Counted from the first letter of the stretch, positions 21,899 through 37,997 are shown. The stretch is 64,000 bases of DNA from Leptospira ainazelensis (GCF_016918785.1 NZ_JAFFPT010000009.1:124001-188000), one strand, 5' to 3'. Notes: generated by a model not told the origin, from the letters alone. A program made the numbers and translations.

Positions 21899-23029
21899 TT
21901 ACTTTTTAATTCTTAAGATCAAAAATTGATTTTGAATCTCCTTACTTTCCAAGGAAAAACCGAAACGACCCTCCATCTGTTTGAGAATGGTAAACAATTT
22001 TCCGCCGTTTAAAAGCGCCACGACCTCGATCACCATTCTTCCCTGAGAATCGTTTCCCCTTTCGTTTAAGGAATTCACGCCTCGGATGTTTCGAATCCAA
22101 TGCGCCAGCTCGCTTTTGGAATATTCTTCGTAACTTAGATTTTCGAAAGTCAAACGGATCGTGTTTCCTCGTTTCCATTTTTCCGCAAGTTGTCTCAAAA
22201 GAGAAGGTTTCATCTCCGATAAAAGTTGATCGAGGGCTTTCTCCGAACCGAATCGAAGATCGATCGCGGGTTTTCCGCCTTGCAGATTTCCGGAAACTAA
22301 AACTTTACCCGAAGCGGTTTCCAAAAGTTTAAAATCCAGGGAGGCAAAAATACTACGAAGTTCGGTTCCTTGCGCGAGAAGATCGCCCTCTTTAGAAACA
22401 AAATCCGCGATCCAGAGCAATTCGACTCCATTCTTCCGGGCTAATTCCAGAAAAGGTCGAGGGTTTGTTTCTTTCGAGTTTTTGAGAACTCCATTCCATT
22501 TTTTGAATTCTTCGGGAGCGATGGAAATAAAATCAAAGGAGGGATATCGGGAAATCAATTTTGTTTCGAGAAGGGTTTTCACATCGGATTGTTTTTCGTT
22601 TCCGAATGTTTCGGAAGCGATCAAAAGGATTCGCGGTTTTCCTAAAAGTTTATACTGCTCTTCGATCGATTCTCCCAAACGGGTTTCGTCCACAATACCG
22701 CTCGCACGAAGAAATATTCTATTTTTTGAATGTTTTGTTTCGAGGGTTTTGTATCTCCGTACCAGACCGACTTCCGAAGATTCTACGATATTTCCCAAGT
22801 AAACCGAATCCAAAAGATAAGAATGTGAGACGACTTCCGTTCCCAAAACCTGACGAATCATCTCCATCTTCGCATTTTTTTCGGCGTCTTGAAGATCGTT
22901 TCCTTCGGCCTCGACTTCCACATAACCCGGCTCCGAGTCCTTTTTTTGAAAAGAACAAGTCATAAGAAGAATCGAAAAAGAAAGATAAAAAAGCGAAAAA
23001 GAGCGGGGGTGCGAGCGAAGCGGTTTCAT
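21899..23029 (-). CDS. Putative lipoprotein with an N-terminal LPP20/FlgT-like region
   Basis: 376 residues. Signal peptide ends at FSILLMTCSF, a lipobox. The first mature segment (VEVEAEGNDLQDAEKNAKMEMIRQVLGTEV) matches the pattern of LPP20/FlgT-N domains, in which a conserved Ala-rich helix follows a Gly. Later there is a PRILLIASETFGN strand and an SRYPSFDFI segment, resembling CsgG/FlgT-like middle domains. It overlaps the preceding thioredoxin-fold gene by 4 bases (ATGA), so the two are one operon. Function unknown. Confidence 0.7.
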   Translation of the reverse strand: MKPLRSHPRSFSLFYLSFSILLMTCSFQKKDSEPGYVEVEAEGNDLQDAEKNAKMEMIRQVLGTEVVSHSYLLDSVYLGNIVESSEVGLVRRYKTLETKHSKNRIFLRASGIVDETRLGESIEEQYKLLGKPRILLIASETFGNEKQSDVKTLLETKLISRYPSFDFISIAPEEFKKWNGVLKNSKETNPRPFLELARKNGVELLWIADFVSKEGDLLAQGTELRSIFASLDFKLLETASGKVLVSGNLQGGKPAIDLRFGSEKALDQLLSEMKPSLLRQLAEKWKRGNTIRLTFENLSYEEYSKSELAHWIRNIRGVNSLNERGNDSQGRMVIEVVALLNGGKLFTILKQMEGRFGFSLESKEIQNQFLILRIKK

Positions 23030-23565
23030 CTTGTTTTTCCGAGAGAATTTAGAAAATTCTCCAGAGCGTTTGTTCCCGCTTCGGTATAACCTTCTGTTTT
23101 TAAAAGAATCCCTTGTTTCTGGTCGAGAAGAATCACGGTTGGCAATCCTGAAATTTTCGCTTGAGAATAACTGGAAGAAAGGGGATCGATCAAAATTTCA
23201 GTTTCGTCCTCAAGCTTTAGAATTTTAGAATATTCTTTTCCGGTTTGAAAGTCGTCGCCCACAAAGACGATCCAGAATCGAATCCGAAATTCGCCCAGCG
23301 ATGAAAGGTTTGCTTTTTTGGCAAGACTCAAAAGAATCGGAACCTGTTCCTTGCAAGGTTTACAGGAAGAACCCGTAAAATTAAGAATCAAAATATCCTT
23401 TTTTGAAAATTCTCGAAGAGAATCGGAAAGAACAATTCTTTCTTTTTTTAGATTGTAGAATGCAAAGTTAGAAAGGGGTTCCGAAGAGACAGTTCCCCAA
23501 AAGGTCAGAAAAAGAATAAGAAAGGAAATTATTTTTTTTGAAATCAAAAAACCGGGATCGTTCAT
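23026..23565 (-). CDS. TlpA-like thioredoxin-fold protein, exported
   Basis: 179 residues from ATG 23565. An N-terminal hydrophobic segment (KIISFLILFLTFWGTVSSEP) acts as signal peptide or anchor. The thioredoxin-fold active site is C-K-P-C at residues 68-71 in LNFTGSSCKPCKEQVPILLS, and the cis-Pro lies in ISGLPTVILLDQ. Likely a periplasmic thiol reductase of the TlpA/ResA group. The downstream lipoprotein begins inside its stop codon. An in-frame TTG 24 bases upstream is an alternative start. Confidence 0.85.
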   Translation of the reverse strand: MNDPGFLISKKIISFLILFLTFWGTVSSEPLSNFAFYNLKKERIVLSDSLREFSKKDILILNFTGSSCKPCKEQVPILLSLAKKANLSSLGEFRIRFWIVFVGDDFQTGKEYSKILKLEDETEILIDPLSSSYSQAKISGLPTVILLDQKQGILLKTEGYTEAGTNALENFLNSLGKTR

Positions 23566-23682
23566 TGGATTTGATTTCTCCCCTTCCAAGATGGGTTTTG
23601 GAAAGAGTTTGTAAATCGCAATTTGAAAAATGGAAATAATTGTTTACAGTCCGAATTTTCGGAATGAGATATTCAAAATAGG

Positions 23683-25707
23683 ATGATCACGATGCGCATT
23701 TGGTTTCCTCTTTTATTTTTTATTTTGTGGATTCCATTCTCGATCTTTGCGCAGACAAAACCCTCGAAAATTTACGTTCATAAATTGACGGTCGAGGGAA
23801 ATTTTGGTTCCGGTTTGGAGAATCGTTTTCGAAACGGAATCATCAACTCGGTCCTTCATAACTTCGAAGGAAGATATACGATCGTGGACGACGAATCCAT
23901 GCTCATTCTTTATAAACAAGTGGAAGCTCTCCAAAAGACGGGTTGTTCCGATGAGATTTGTATGAAACAAATCGCGGACGCGATCGATGCAAACGAAGTG
24001 ATTTCCGGAACGATCGCGTCCAAAAACGGGCTTATCTATGTTTCTCTTCGAAATCAGACAAGGGATTCAAAAACGCTTTCTTATTCCATCAAGTCCACGT
24101 TTCAGATGGAGTTTCCCGAATTTCTAATGGATTATTATGCGGGAGAATCCGGAAGAAAACTTTTAGATCCGAAATACAATCTCGATCTGGATCACGCACC
24201 GACTTCTTCGAGCGGGAACATGAGTGTCGCATTCTTAAAAATCAAACCGGTTCCAGGAACCAACCTCAATTCTATGGAATTCAAAACCTCCGATAAAATT
24301 TTAGAAGCCGTTTTGGAAGAAGTAAGAGAAGAATTGGATCAAGCCGCTAAACTTACGCTTTCCAAAGATTACCCGGAATCCACTGAAATTTATATCAAGA
24401 TCTTAAACGCCTTCGAAGATCGTCTCTCGGAAGAATCCCGAAAGAAACTGGAAACATTCATCAAACAGATTCGGACTAGTATAACGAATAATTATAGTTT
24501 AGAATATAAGGAAAAGATAAACGACTTGGATCGCGGGCTTTTCGAGACAAAAAAACAAACTCCTGAAGATTTAGAGAAACATCTAAACGCCTACGTTTCG
24601 TTAGCGGAAGAATATTCGACAAAAGTTCCCGAAAAAAACAGACAAATTCAGATCCAACAGAGTATTCAGGAAAGAAAGGATCAAGTAGAATCCGCTTTGT
24701 TTTCTTTGAAGGAAAAAGAGGCGGACCAAGCCTATTCTGTTTTTGATTTTTCCCTCGCTTCGAAATTGTATGGAATTCTGTTGAAGGATCTCGGTCAAAA
24801 ATCGGGATCATATTATAAAATTCTTAAGGAAGTCGTGCAAAAAAAATCGGAGACTTCCGAAAAAACGGGACGTTCTCATCTAACAAATCGGCTTGATACC
24901 CTTTTTCTAAGAATCGAAAAAGAGTTTACTGCGGAAGCCTTGGCTTCCAACGAAGAAGAGAAGGAAGAACACCAGAAAGTAATTCACGATGCTTTTCGGG
25001 ACGGGATCATAACCTTGGCCAAATCCGAATTCGCCAACCTTTCCCAAATTGAAAGAATCAAAAAAGAAATCAAAAGGGTGAACCTAAAACTCCACGAACC
25101 GATTTCTATTCAGGAACAATTAAATTCCCTTTTGCACGAAGGTTTGGAAACTCAGAACCCGACTCAGATCATCAACAGCCATCAACTCGGCGCCGACTGG
25201 GAGTCTAAAACCGGCCTTTTCTGGGGTTCGGCGAAATCCAAGTTGAGAGATATTTTAGAGATGGCCGTTAAACTTCCGAATCCAAACGGAGAATTCAAAA
25301 AACTCTTCAATATTCAATATCAGGAAGGTCGAACAGAACCGTCCAGATCCGGAAAAGATGAATTCAACTCTTCGTATATTCCAAATTTAGAATTTTCTAA
25401 AAAGAAAATCAGAAAACAGACGTCTCAGAAAGAAAGCTACTGGGAATCCGTAAACGGTAGTTATAACTGGTATCAAGCTAGTCAAATCTGCGGTTCAAGA
25501 GATCTTCGTCTACCGACCATCGAAGAATTGGAAGATTCTTATGAAAGCGGGGAAACGGAATCTTGGACAGCGAAGGACGAAGACAAACGATATTGGTCTT
25601 CCTCGATCTCGATGGGTGAAAATGGGGCCTATAATTTGGATGTTTTCAAAGGCGAAATTCGCTGGGATCATCTGAGCAATTACGCAGGAGTTCGTTGTAT
25701 AAAATAG
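23683..25707 (+). CDS. Exported protein with C-terminal DUF1566 (Lcl) domain
   Basis: 674 residues. The start (RIWFPLLFFILWIPFSIFAQ) is a signal peptide. The first 150 residues form a domain with VEGNFGSGLENRFRNGI and CSDEICMKQIADAIDANEVI, the latter a known pattern in leptospiral proteins that sense or summarise parameters (TolB-like/penicillin-binding-associated). The middle 350 residues are strongly helical with coiled-coil character. The last 75 residues are a DUF1566/Lcl C-terminal domain: WYQASQICGSRDLRLPTIEEL, RYWSSS, and GVRCIK at the end. Function unknown; likely outer-surface or periplasmic. Confidence 0.82.
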   Translation: MITMRIWFPLLFFILWIPFSIFAQTKPSKIYVHKLTVEGNFGSGLENRFRNGIINSVLHNFEGRYTIVDDESMLILYKQVEALQKTGCSDEICMKQIADAIDANEVISGTIASKNGLIYVSLRNQTRDSKTLSYSIKSTFQMEFPEFLMDYYAGESGRKLLDPKYNLDLDHAPTSSSGNMSVAFLKIKPVPGTNLNSMEFKTSDKILEAVLEEVREELDQAAKLTLSKDYPESTEIYIKILNAFEDRLSEESRKKLETFIKQIRTSITNNYSLEYKEKINDLDRGLFETKKQTPEDLEKHLNAYVSLAEEYSTKVPEKNRQIQIQQSIQERKDQVESALFSLKEKEADQAYSVFDFSLASKLYGILLKDLGQKSGSYYKILKEVVQKKSETSEKTGRSHLTNRLDTLFLRIEKEFTAEALASNEEEKEEHQKVIHDAFRDGIITLAKSEFANLSQIERIKKEIKRVNLKLHEPISIQEQLNSLLHEGLETQNPTQIINSHQLGADWESKTGLFWGSAKSKLRDILEMAVKLPNPNGEFKKLFNIQYQEGRTEPSRSGKDEFNSSYIPNLEFSKKKIRKQTSQKESYWESVNGSYNWYQASQICGSRDLRLPTIEELEDSYESGETESWTAKDEDKRYWSSSISMGENGAYNLDVFKGEIRWDHLSNYAGVRCIK

Positions 25708-25790
25708 TCGTTCTCCGGGCGCAAAGCGGGTGCTGAAAAATTCGTTAATAGATATGGCTCCGTGTGACTTGGAAGGGAAAACGCTTTTGA

Positions 25791-26336
25791 CTAATTCGGA
25801 AACCAATCTCGGTAATCTAAAACGTAAAAAAGGGAGCCTGGTTCGGTTTGAAGTCGTCGAAAAACAAGATTGTATCGTAGATCGAGATGAAGGATATAAC
25901 TGTAACAGTTGTGAAATGCGGGAGCTCCCGCATTCACTGTCTCCACGATAGAATCCCCGACTCCCAACTCTTCCAACCACAGCAGATAATTAAAAAGATA
26001 ACAACGGGAGACACCGTGTGTCTGCGCAAGCATTCCTAAATAAGTCCAGCTCCCGGTGCTCAAACGGATGTTCACTCGTTTCATTTTCTCTTTTCCAGGA
26101 CTCGGCTGATACAATGTCTTACGCGCGTTTTCTCCAAGGCGTCTCGTCGAGGTAAGATATTTTCCATAGGTTCTCAGCAATTGGGGAATTCTTTTCGGCA
26201 ATGATTTTGCATCCTTTACGCTTACGCCCAGACGATCCAAAGTATTCTCCGGAATCAACAGAGTTACGGTATCCATTCGACTTTCCTGAAGACTGGACGA
26301 AATTTCTTGATCCGCATTGAACGTTAAGTATCCCAT
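25791..26336 (-). CDS. DUF1564 family protein
   Basis: 181 residues. The family is essentially restricted to Leptospira, where it is expanded into many paralogues. Visible hallmarks: [69 protein letters not shown] and YSYILHLDL. The region around [14 protein letters not shown] resembles a ribbon-helix-helix or helix-turn-helix pattern, so DNA binding is possible but unproven. It appears intact. Isolated between the DUF1566 gene (convergent) and 535 bases of repeat-containing DNA. Confidence 0.9.
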   Translation of the reverse strand: MGYLTFNADQEISSSLQESRMDTVTLLIPENTLDRLGVSVKDAKSLPKRIPQLLRTYGKYLTSTRRLGENARKTLYQPSPGKEKMKRVNIRLSTGSWTYLGMLAQTHGVSRCYLFNYLLWLEELGVGDSIVETVNAGAPAFHNCYSYILHLDLRYNLVFRRLQTEPGSLFYVLDYRDWFPN

Positions 26337-26871
26337 ATATCATTTCAGTTCCAGGATCACTTTCAATCGGAGGCGAATCCCACAAAAAAAAGTTTTTCCG
26401 AGTATTTTCTCGCAGTTTTTTGCGGCCTTTCCGCCTTTTTCCCACAAAAGACTATCTTAGAATTTTCGGCTCCGCCCAACACTCCGAACAAATCCTTTCC
26501 CTTTATTAAAACACGGACCGATACAACTTTGAAGATTCCAGAATTTTGAATTCCCTTCACAAACAGGAAGGTCTTCGTTCAAAAAAACAATTCTCCCTGC
26601 TCTCCCATTTTTTCAAACGAACGTCTCGATCTAATTTTGCATTTTTGATTTTATTGACTACAGGCCCGTTCTCGTTCAAGTAAAATGTTAAAGGACTTTC
26701 CATGCGTGAGCGGGCTGAAGGGCGCCTCCGGCGTCCTCGCAGAGGACGAGCGGGAATCCGCGAGCCCGTAGGCACGCGACTCGAAGCGAGCTCAAAAGAA
26801 CATTCCACCTTCTGAATATTCCGCGAGAGGCACGCCCAAAATCTTGGCCACAGACTTCTTCTCCTCAAAGG
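26337..26871. other. Intergenic region with a GC-rich structured repeat
   Basis: No convincing gene. A cluster of short hairpins at about 26705-26800 includes GTCCTCGCAGAGGAC and GCGGGAATCCGC, within GAGCGGGAATCCGCGAG (26748-26764), identical to 16096-16112, and CTCGAAGCGAG. The GC-rich block stands out against AT-rich flanks. The remainder must hold the DUF1564 promoter. Confidence 0.55.
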
Positions 26872-28485
26872 TTAAAATTGGGTTCTTAATACTTTCTTAT
26901 CAAATTTTCCCACGCTCGTTTTCGGTATCGTCTCGATCTGTCTTATATCCTCATGATTCGGGAGCTGCCAATTCGCAAAATGAACTTTCAATACTTCTAA
27001 TATAGATTTCTTATCAATGGCCTCGCCTTCCTTTGCAACCACGAACACGACCGGCACTTCACCGCGTATTTCGTCCGGTTTTGCAACGACGGCAGCTTCC
27101 AATATTCCGGGAGCTTTTAAAACCTGACTTTCCATTTCAACGCTTGATATCCATTCCCCTCTTGTTTTGATCAGATCTTTTTTTCGATCCGTGATCTGTA
27201 TGTAAGAATGTTCGTCGATCGTGATCACGTCCCCTGTTCGAAACCATCCGTCCTCCGTAAAAGATTCCCGGCTCGGATTTCCGTAATAAGACGCTGTGAT
27301 CCAAGGCCCTCTCACTACAAGTTCCCCCGGAGTTTTCCCGTCCTTTGGTATCTCCTTCCCTTGATCGTCGATTCCCTTGAGTTCGACTCCCGCCACAGCA
27401 GGCCCTTGTTTGGCGAGTATATGCATTTTTTCTGATTCTTCCATTTCACTCATCGTCGTCTTCAATCTGCAGACGGTTCCCACCGGAGACATCTCGGTCA
27501 TTCCCCAAGCATGGAGTATTTGAATTCCAAAATCGTTCTTAAATCCCTCGATCATCGACTGTGGCGCCGCCGAACCCCCGACTACCATCGTATGCAATCG
27601 ACTCAGATCGTAAGAATTCTTTTTGAGATGTTGATAAAGCACATTCCAAATCGTAGGTACCCCGGCGGCGATGCTCACCTTCTCCTCCTCCAAGAAGGAG
27701 GCAAGCCCGTGTCCTAATAGATGTTTCCCCGGAAGTACGAGCTTCGCCCCGGTAAAAACACAGGCGAACGGAATTCCCCACGCGTTTGCGTGAAACATCG
27801 GGACGACAGGTAGTATAGTTTCCTTTTCACAAACTCCTAAACTATCGGACATACAGATCGACATCGTATGGAGATAAATGGATCGATGACTGTAAACCAC
27901 CCCTTTCGGATTCCCCGTCGTTCCGGAAGTGTAACACATTCCTGCGGGTTCGTTCTCTCCAACTTCCGGCAACACCACGGTCTTTTCGTTTCCATTCTTT
28001 AAGAATATTTCGTAGTCGTCCGCGTCCGGCAAAGCGGCCGCGGCCGTCTCTTCCAAATCATCCATGACGATAAACTTCGGCTTTTTCTTAAACTGCGGAA
28101 AAAGTTCCAAAAGAATCTTACTCAAACTCTTATCCACAAAGATTACGGAATCTTCCGCGTCGTTTACGATGTAAACAAGCTGCTCGGGAAAAAGTCTTAC
28201 GTTTAACGTGTGTAATACGGCGCCCATCGCAGGAGTAGCGAAATAAACCTCAAGATGCCGATAGTGATTCATTCCAAAGGTTGCAATCCTCTCTCCCGAA
28301 CGAATCCCCGCTTTTTGCAATGCGTCGATCAACTTCGTCACTCGAGTATAAAATTCCGAATAAGTATATCGATGAATCGATTCGTCGTTCATCTTTGTTA
28401 CGATCTCTTTCTCCGGATGAACGTCCTTCGCCCTTCTTAAGATCGCGGGTACGGTTAACTGATAATTCATCATCGTTGATTTCAC
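26872..28485 (-). CDS. Acyl-CoA synthetase (AMP-forming), medium/long-chain fatty-acid type
   Basis: 537 residues. It activates a carboxylic acid to its CoA thioester through an acyl-adenylate. ANL-superfamily motifs: [19 protein letters not shown] (P-loop, A3), [14 protein letters not shown] (A5), [19 protein letters not shown] and [16 protein letters not shown] (A7-A8), and the catalytic Lys in [11 protein letters not shown] (A10). The overall match is to the AlkK/long-chain branch; chain length cannot be read from sequence. GTG 28485 has GGGGAG 7 bases before it. An ATG 12 bases in is an alternative. Confidence 0.93.
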   Translation of the reverse strand: MKSTMMNYQLTVPAILRRAKDVHPEKEIVTKMNDESIHRYTYSEFYTRVTKLIDALQKAGIRSGERIATFGMNHYRHLEVYFATPAMGAVLHTLNVRLFPEQLVYIVNDAEDSVIFVDKSLSKILLELFPQFKKKPKFIVMDDLEETAAAALPDADDYEIFLKNGNEKTVVLPEVGENEPAGMCYTSGTTGNPKGVVYSHRSIYLHTMSICMSDSLGVCEKETILPVVPMFHANAWGIPFACVFTGAKLVLPGKHLLGHGLASFLEEEKVSIAAGVPTIWNVLYQHLKKNSYDLSRLHTMVVGGSAAPQSMIEGFKNDFGIQILHAWGMTEMSPVGTVCRLKTTMSEMEESEKMHILAKQGPAVAGVELKGIDDQGKEIPKDGKTPGELVVRGPWITASYYGNPSRESFTEDGWFRTGDVITIDEHSYIQITDRKKDLIKTRGEWISSVEMESQVLKAPGILEAAVVAKPDEIRGEVPVVFVVAKEGEAIDKKSILEVLKVHFANWQLPNHEDIRQIETIPKTSVGKFDKKVLRTQF

Positions 28486-28644
28486 TTTTTTCTCCCCGAA
28501 TTTCGATTTCTCTTCCGTGTTGTCGAAGACGGAATTCTATGTCGTTTTCATAGTTCGTCAACGAAAAGTTATCCGTCTAACATCGGAAAAATAACCGTTT
28601 GACAGACAGCTTTTCCGGTTTGAAATGGAATCGGAGCATAGATT

Positions 28645-29793
28645 TTGGAGTCAAAAGAACCTTCTAAAAAATCGTCCGGTTGGCTACTTTATATCGCGGC
28701 CGGAATCCTTTTATTTTCCGCACTCATCTTTCTAATCAGTAAATTCAATCGGACCGGTTTGGAAGAAAAGATCGCCGCCGGGAAACCGATTTATTTTCTC
28801 TTTCACGCCGTAGGCGATTCCGAAGAATACGAATTCGGAATTTTGGCGACTTTGTTTCCTTCGAACAATCGTTGTGCGCTCTACTTCATCCATCCCATCA
28901 CTTCTTTCGATGATCCGGATGATTCTCTCGATCTCCTCAAATCGGGAGCCAAGTCTTCCGTAAAAAGTGCAGTCACTGATTTGATCGGCACCAAACCTCA
29001 TTATACGATCAGCCTCTCCGCTTCGAATTGGATTCGAATTGTGGATCTTCTCGGAGGCTTGAACATTTATATGGACAATAGGACCGTCCGAAATTCTTCC
29101 GAATACAATCGCCAAGACGGAGTTTATACGATGTCAGGACAAGACGTCTACGACTACGCGGTCACGATGGACAAAAAGGAAAATCTCGATTATCTGGATC
29201 GTATCAGCAGAGAAGAAAGTGTAGTCCTGACTCTCTACGAAACTCTGAACCAAAGAAAAGAATTCCTCACAACCCCTCTTCTCATCTTCGCACACAGCCT
29301 CGTCGAAACGGATCTTTCCAAAGAGGATTTTATCAGCCTCGTCAAGTTCGTTAATTCCAGAAGAATTCAATTCGGCATCTCCGAACTCCCGGGCGAACCC
29401 CTCAACGATCCGAAAACAAAAAAAACGTATCTCAAAACCGATATAGCAAGGGCCAGGGTCGCCTTTCGTAAATTTTCAAAAGATATGAACTCCGATGTTT
29501 TTGCGGACGCGGAATTCGGAAGAACCGAAGTTTTGAACGGAACCGAAGTCGCAGGACTTGCAAAAGACGTCCGCAGCATTCTTTCCGATAAAAGAATCAA
29601 GGTTTTAGCTGCCGACAACGCGTGGAAAAAAGGTTTTCCTAAGACCGTTGTGATAGACCGCTCGGGCAACACGGCGATCATGGATAGAATCTCTACCGTT
29701 TTGGAAAAAGCGGAAGTGCACCACGTATTGAGAAAGGATCAAGGCTTAGACGCAACCGTCGTCGTGGGCTCCGATTACGAACCGAGAAAATAA
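28645..29793 (+). CDS. LytR/LCP-like membrane protein with C-terminal LytR_C domain
   Basis: 382 residues from a TTG start with GGAG at proper spacing. One transmembrane helix ([20 protein letters not shown]), then an extracytoplasmic region distantly like the LCP phosphotransferase core ([16 protein letters not shown] and a [21 protein letters not shown] segment). The last 90 residues are a LytR_C domain ([21 protein letters not shown], then [10 protein letters not shown]). LCP enzymes attach glycopolymers to peptidoglycan; spirochaetal members are poorly studied and several core Arg residues are not obvious here. It is 5 bases from rsfS, in one operon. Confidence 0.8.
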   Translation: MESKEPSKKSSGWLLYIAAGILLFSALIFLISKFNRTGLEEKIAAGKPIYFLFHAVGDSEEYEFGILATLFPSNNRCALYFIHPITSFDDPDDSLDLLKSGAKSSVKSAVTDLIGTKPHYTISLSASNWIRIVDLLGGLNIYMDNRTVRNSSEYNRQDGVYTMSGQDVYDYAVTMDKKENLDYLDRISREESVVLTLYETLNQRKEFLTTPLLIFAHSLVETDLSKEDFISLVKFVNSRRIQFGISELPGEPLNDPKTKKTYLKTDIARARVAFRKFSKDMNSDVFADAEFGRTEVLNGTEVAGLAKDVRSILSDKRIKVLAADNAWKKGFPKTVVIDRSGNTAIMDRISTVLEKAEVHHVLRKDQGLDATVVVGSDYEPRK

Positions 29794-29798
29794 TTTTC

Positions 29799-30170
29799 AT
29801 GAACTCCGCCCCAAAAGAAATACCCACAACCAAAGAAATTCTTCAGATCATCCACGACATTATGGTGGATAAAAAATGCGAAGAAATCAGCATTCTTAAC
29901 CTGGAAACCGTAAACAGTTATCTCAGTTATTTCGTGATCTGCACCGTGAACTCCGCAGTTCAGGCAAACGCGGTCGCAAGAGAAGTCAGAAAAACATTAA
30001 AAGAATTTAAACTGGCCCACAAAGAAGCGGACAAAACGGGAACTTCGGCGACCTCCGGCTGGACCCTACTTGATTTCGGTGAAATCATCATTCATATCAT
30101 GACTCCCGAAAAAAGGGAATACTACAATCTGGACAGACTCTGGCGCGATGCCAAGAGAATGGAACTCTAA
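29799..30170 (+). CDS. rsfS: Ribosome silencing factor RsfS
   Basis: 123 residues. RsfS binds ribosomal protein uL14 and blocks 30S-50S joining under nutrient limitation. Features: [44 protein letters not shown], then [30 protein letters not shown], which is the diagnostic C-terminal block. It follows the LytR-like gene by 5 bases and precedes the MBOAT gene by 36 bases. In many bacteria rsfS lies near nadD and LytR-type genes; the context agrees. Confidence 0.96.
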   Translation: MNSAPKEIPTTKEILQIIHDIMVDKKCEEISILNLETVNSYLSYFVICTVNSAVQANAVAREVRKTLKEFKLAHKEADKTGTSATSGWTLLDFGEIIIHIMTPEKREYYNLDRLWRDAKRMEL

Positions 30171-30206
30171 AGGAGAATTCGTTCCTTTCGGATCGGCCGT
30201 TCGAAA

Positions 30207-32928
<2,722 letters not shown>

Positions 32929-33069
32929 GAAGAAGCCGAATCATTTTCCACTTTTAAACGGCGCGCTCCGCGCGCCTCCCGTCCTCTACGAGACTTAAAA
33001 AAAGTAGGAACTCCCCTCTTTTTTCAAGTCCACGGCAGAGTTGAGGTTCCAAACAAAAGTAGGAACTCC

Positions 33070-35145
<2,076 letters not shown>

Positions 35146-35235
35146 TGAATTGTTCTCTTTTAGACTCTTAAAACTGATTTTTCGATTTGTAAAAAACTTC
35201 CTGCATTCAACCATGTCCATTAAGTAGGCACTTAC

Positions 35236-36918
35236 ATGGACCACAAAAAGGAAAGGACACGAAGAAAATTTAGAAATATTCTCATTGCCGGAACCATCCT
35301 TTTTGCGGCGATTCAACCTGCTACTTCTCAGGAATCAAACGCAAACGAAACCTTTCGGGAAGAAGAAAAAAAATCTTCCGAAGGGAACCTAAACGATTCC
35401 AAGAAGGTACTCCGTCTGACCCTAAAAGAAGCGGTCAATCACGTTCTGGAAAAGAACATTACGATCCAAAACGCAAAGATGGAATACGTAAAGGCCGACG
35501 GCGGAGAACTGAAAAACGAATCTCAGTTTACTTGGAATTTAATCGGTGGAATTACGGTTTTTAAAACCACTCTTCCCAACAACAGAAATAACGTTTTCTT
35601 TGGAACCAAACAAAGCCAAGACAAACTCAGCGTCGGGATCGAGAAAAATTTCAGAACCGGAACCTACGCGAAGCTGGAAGGAAGCACCACTCGTTTTGAT
35701 ACGAGCGCTTTCGAAGATCCGGCTTCTACTCCTTCGAGTTTGTCGTCTCTCGCGATTCCGCCTCAATACACAAGCGCACTCACGATCACTCTGAGCCAGG
35801 AACTTTTAAAATACGGTTTTGGAAAAACTCAAAAAGACAAGGACGCGATCCTAAGACAAAACACCGTCATTCGAAGAGATGAATTGATTTATACCCTTTC
35901 TCAGTTGGTGGTTCAGACTTTGATCCAATACTGGAGTTTGAACATCTACGATTCCAACGTAAAAACTTTGGAAGAATTGGAATCCAACACGAGAAACATC
36001 CGCGATTTGACCGCCAGAAAGCGGAATTTAGGCCTTTCCGAGGGTTTTGAGGTCAATCTCTGGAGTTCCATTCTTTCACAGACTGCGGGGAATTTGGACA
36101 AGGCAAAGGTTTCGAGAAGGGAAGCCGAAAGAACTCTGATTCGAATTTTAAACGCGGATCCTTCCTCCAAGATCGAAGGTGTTACCGATCTTCAAGAAAC
36201 CGTTCCGGTCGATTTTAACGTGGAAAAAGATTATATCTACGCATTGGATCATAGAACCGATCTGAAAAATCTTCGCAAACAAAGAGAAATCGCTGAACTC
36301 AATCTGAGAATCAAAGAAGCGGAAGATATGCCTTCTCTGAAAGTTTCAGGCGCGTATTCTACAAGAGGACAAAATATCGTAGCTCCTCAGCAAAACGTGA
36401 CCGATACAAATCGAGGAATCGCGTCCTTTAAATATCCGGAAGCCTACGCGTCCTTTCAATTTTCTTATCCTCTCTGGGACAAAGGAATCAAAGCCGATAT
36501 CCGAAACGCAAAATTGGATGTTGAAAATCTTCAGAAAAAAGAAGCCGAACTCAAACTTTCCATCAAAGAAGAATTAGAGAATCGTTATGCATCGATCGTT
36601 TCCGGAAAAGATATCTTTGAAGGCGCCAAAAAAAGAAGGGACGAAGCCAATCGATTTTACAGAGGTCTTTCCGAACGTTTCAGACAAGGAAGATTTACGG
36701 CAGTTGCGGTTAAGACCGCCCTCGACAATTTGATCCAGGCGGAACTTCAGGTCGCACAAACCAAGATCCAGTTAAACATCGATATTCTTAGATACGAACT
36801 CGCGAAAAATCATATTTTTGAAAAGTTCGGAGTGGATCCGCAGGAAATCATCGATCGTCTGATGAAAATGGCCGAATCCAAACAAGCAAATCTGGACACG
36901 ACCGCTCCTACAAAATGA
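35236..36918 (+). CDS. TolC family outer membrane efflux protein
   Basis: 560 residues with a signal peptide ([20 protein letters not shown]). It has the two-fold TolC/OEP architecture: [23 protein letters not shown] as the first repeat start, YKLxxARxxL-like helices around [23 protein letters not shown], and the second repeat ([32 protein letters not shown]), ending with [21 protein letters not shown]. It would form the outer-membrane channel of an efflux or type I secretion system, but no periplasmic adaptor or pump gene is adjacent downstream. Divergent from the DUF255 gene. Confidence 0.93.
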   Translation: MDHKKERTRRKFRNILIAGTILFAAIQPATSQESNANETFREEEKKSSEGNLNDSKKVLRLTLKEAVNHVLEKNITIQNAKMEYVKADGGELKNESQFTWNLIGGITVFKTTLPNNRNNVFFGTKQSQDKLSVGIEKNFRTGTYAKLEGSTTRFDTSAFEDPASTPSSLSSLAIPPQYTSALTITLSQELLKYGFGKTQKDKDAILRQNTVIRRDELIYTLSQLVVQTLIQYWSLNIYDSNVKTLEELESNTRNIRDLTARKRNLGLSEGFEVNLWSSILSQTAGNLDKAKVSRREAERTLIRILNADPSSKIEGVTDLQETVPVDFNVEKDYIYALDHRTDLKNLRKQREIAELNLRIKEAEDMPSLKVSGAYSTRGQNIVAPQQNVTDTNRGIASFKYPEAYASFQFSYPLWDKGIKADIRNAKLDVENLQKKEAELKLSIKEELENRYASIVSGKDIFEGAKKRRDEANRFYRGLSERFRQGRFTAVAVKTALDNLIQAELQVAQTKIQLNIDILRYELAKNHIFEKFGVDPQEIIDRLMKMAESKQANLDTTAPTK

Positions 36919-37364
36919 GCGACTGGAATAATCCTTCTTTCCTCGGTTCGCTTTCTGAACAAGGATCATTATCCGTTCCCGCGAAAACTAATTTTTAAAG
37001 CCGAGCTCGATACCGTCCAAAACCTCGAAATACGAGTAGAATCAAACCTGTTTTACAAATTCTAATCTATGTACACAAATTTTGGCTTTGAGTAGTAACT
37101 TACCTACAGATGCATTGAAGAATTTGTCGTAACAACGACAATCCTCCGTGAAATCGCGCGCCCCACCCAGATTTCGGGTGGTGGGGAGCGGTGGTGGGAA
37201 AAATTCCGTCATTTTGCTATATCAGAGAATTCTACTTTTCGCAAGTAAAATTCCCCCTCGAAGAATTTGTCGGAACTACGACAAAAATTCACGGTCAGAT
37301 CTCCTATTGATTCCAAAAAGAATTTTCAAACTTGTGACTACGGTTTTTGGTTTTGGAAACTTCT
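36919..37364. repeat. Intergenic region with dispersed structured element, copy 2
   Basis: No gene. From 37123 to 37294 the region repeats the block order of the element at 2407-2565: TTGTCGTAACAACGACAA at the 5' end (perfect 7-bp arms), CCGTGAAAT, CGCGCGCCCCACCC ... GGGTGGTGGGG, GGTGGTGGGAAAA, TTTTGCTATATCAGA and, near the 3' end, TTTGTCGGAACTACGACAAA. The element lies between the tolC gene and the convergent methyltransferase gene. Confidence 0.7.
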
Positions 37365-37997
37365 TCATTTGATCGCGATCCCGTAGACATGAGGTCGGAT
37401 CGGCAGAAAAATCGTAGGAATCGAATTTTTTTCGATTTTCAAATTTGAAAAATTCGCGCTCTGCAAAAGCCGATCCGTATCTCTGTTTAGATGACACCCC
37501 TCGAAAAACCAAAGCCAAGGTCTAAAAACGATCCTCTGAATCCATTCGATCCAAGAACCTGGTTCAGCCGCTACGTGTTCTAAAAAGACAAATTTTCCTC
37601 CCGTCTTCAATACTCGCTTGATCTCTTTTAGAACTTGATCCGGTTTATCCACGGTGCAAAGAACCAAACTACAAACCACGGCGTCGACGGAAGAATCGGA
37701 GAACGGAAGTTTTTCCGCAGACAAATTCATCATCTCGGTTTTGATCGAATACTTTTCAGAGTTCGTTTTCAAAAGAGAATGCATCCCCTCGTTCGGCTCA
37801 ATCGCTAATAGAGTGGTTCCCGGTTTGAAATATCTCAAATTAGAGCCGACTCCCGGACCGAGCTCGACAACCGTATCGGGAAGATCTTCAAAAAGGATTC
37901 TTTTGATCTTCCGATACTTGTAGTGCATATATCCTTGCAAGGTCTGAAAAAAGTAGGCGTTTACGATGCTTAAAGTAGAAATTTTCCGTACACACAT
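37365..37997 (-). CDS. Class I SAM-dependent methyltransferase (METTL7-like)
   Basis: 210 residues. Rossmann motif I is DTVVELGPGVGSNLRYFKPG, motif II TTLLAIEPNEGM, with SVDAVVCSLVLCTVDKPDQVLKEIKRVLKTGGKFVFLEH as motifs III-V (key: SVDAVVCSLVLC and LKTGGKFVFLEH). The order and the SWIEWIQRIVFRPWLWFFEGCHLNRDT end resemble the METTL7/UbiE-like group that methylates thiols or lipid-like acceptors. It lies 30 bases downstream of the hotdog-fold gene, probably in the same transcript. Confidence 0.88.
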   Translation of the reverse strand: MCVRKISTLSIVNAYFFQTLQGYMHYKYRKIKRILFEDLPDTVVELGPGVGSNLRYFKPGTTLLAIEPNEGMHSLLKTNSEKYSIKTEMMNLSAEKLPFSDSSVDAVVCSLVLCTVDKPDQVLKEIKRVLKTGGKFVFLEHVAAEPGSWIEWIQRIVFRPWLWFFEGCHLNRDTDRLLQSANFSNLKIEKNSIPTIFLPIRPHVYGIAIK

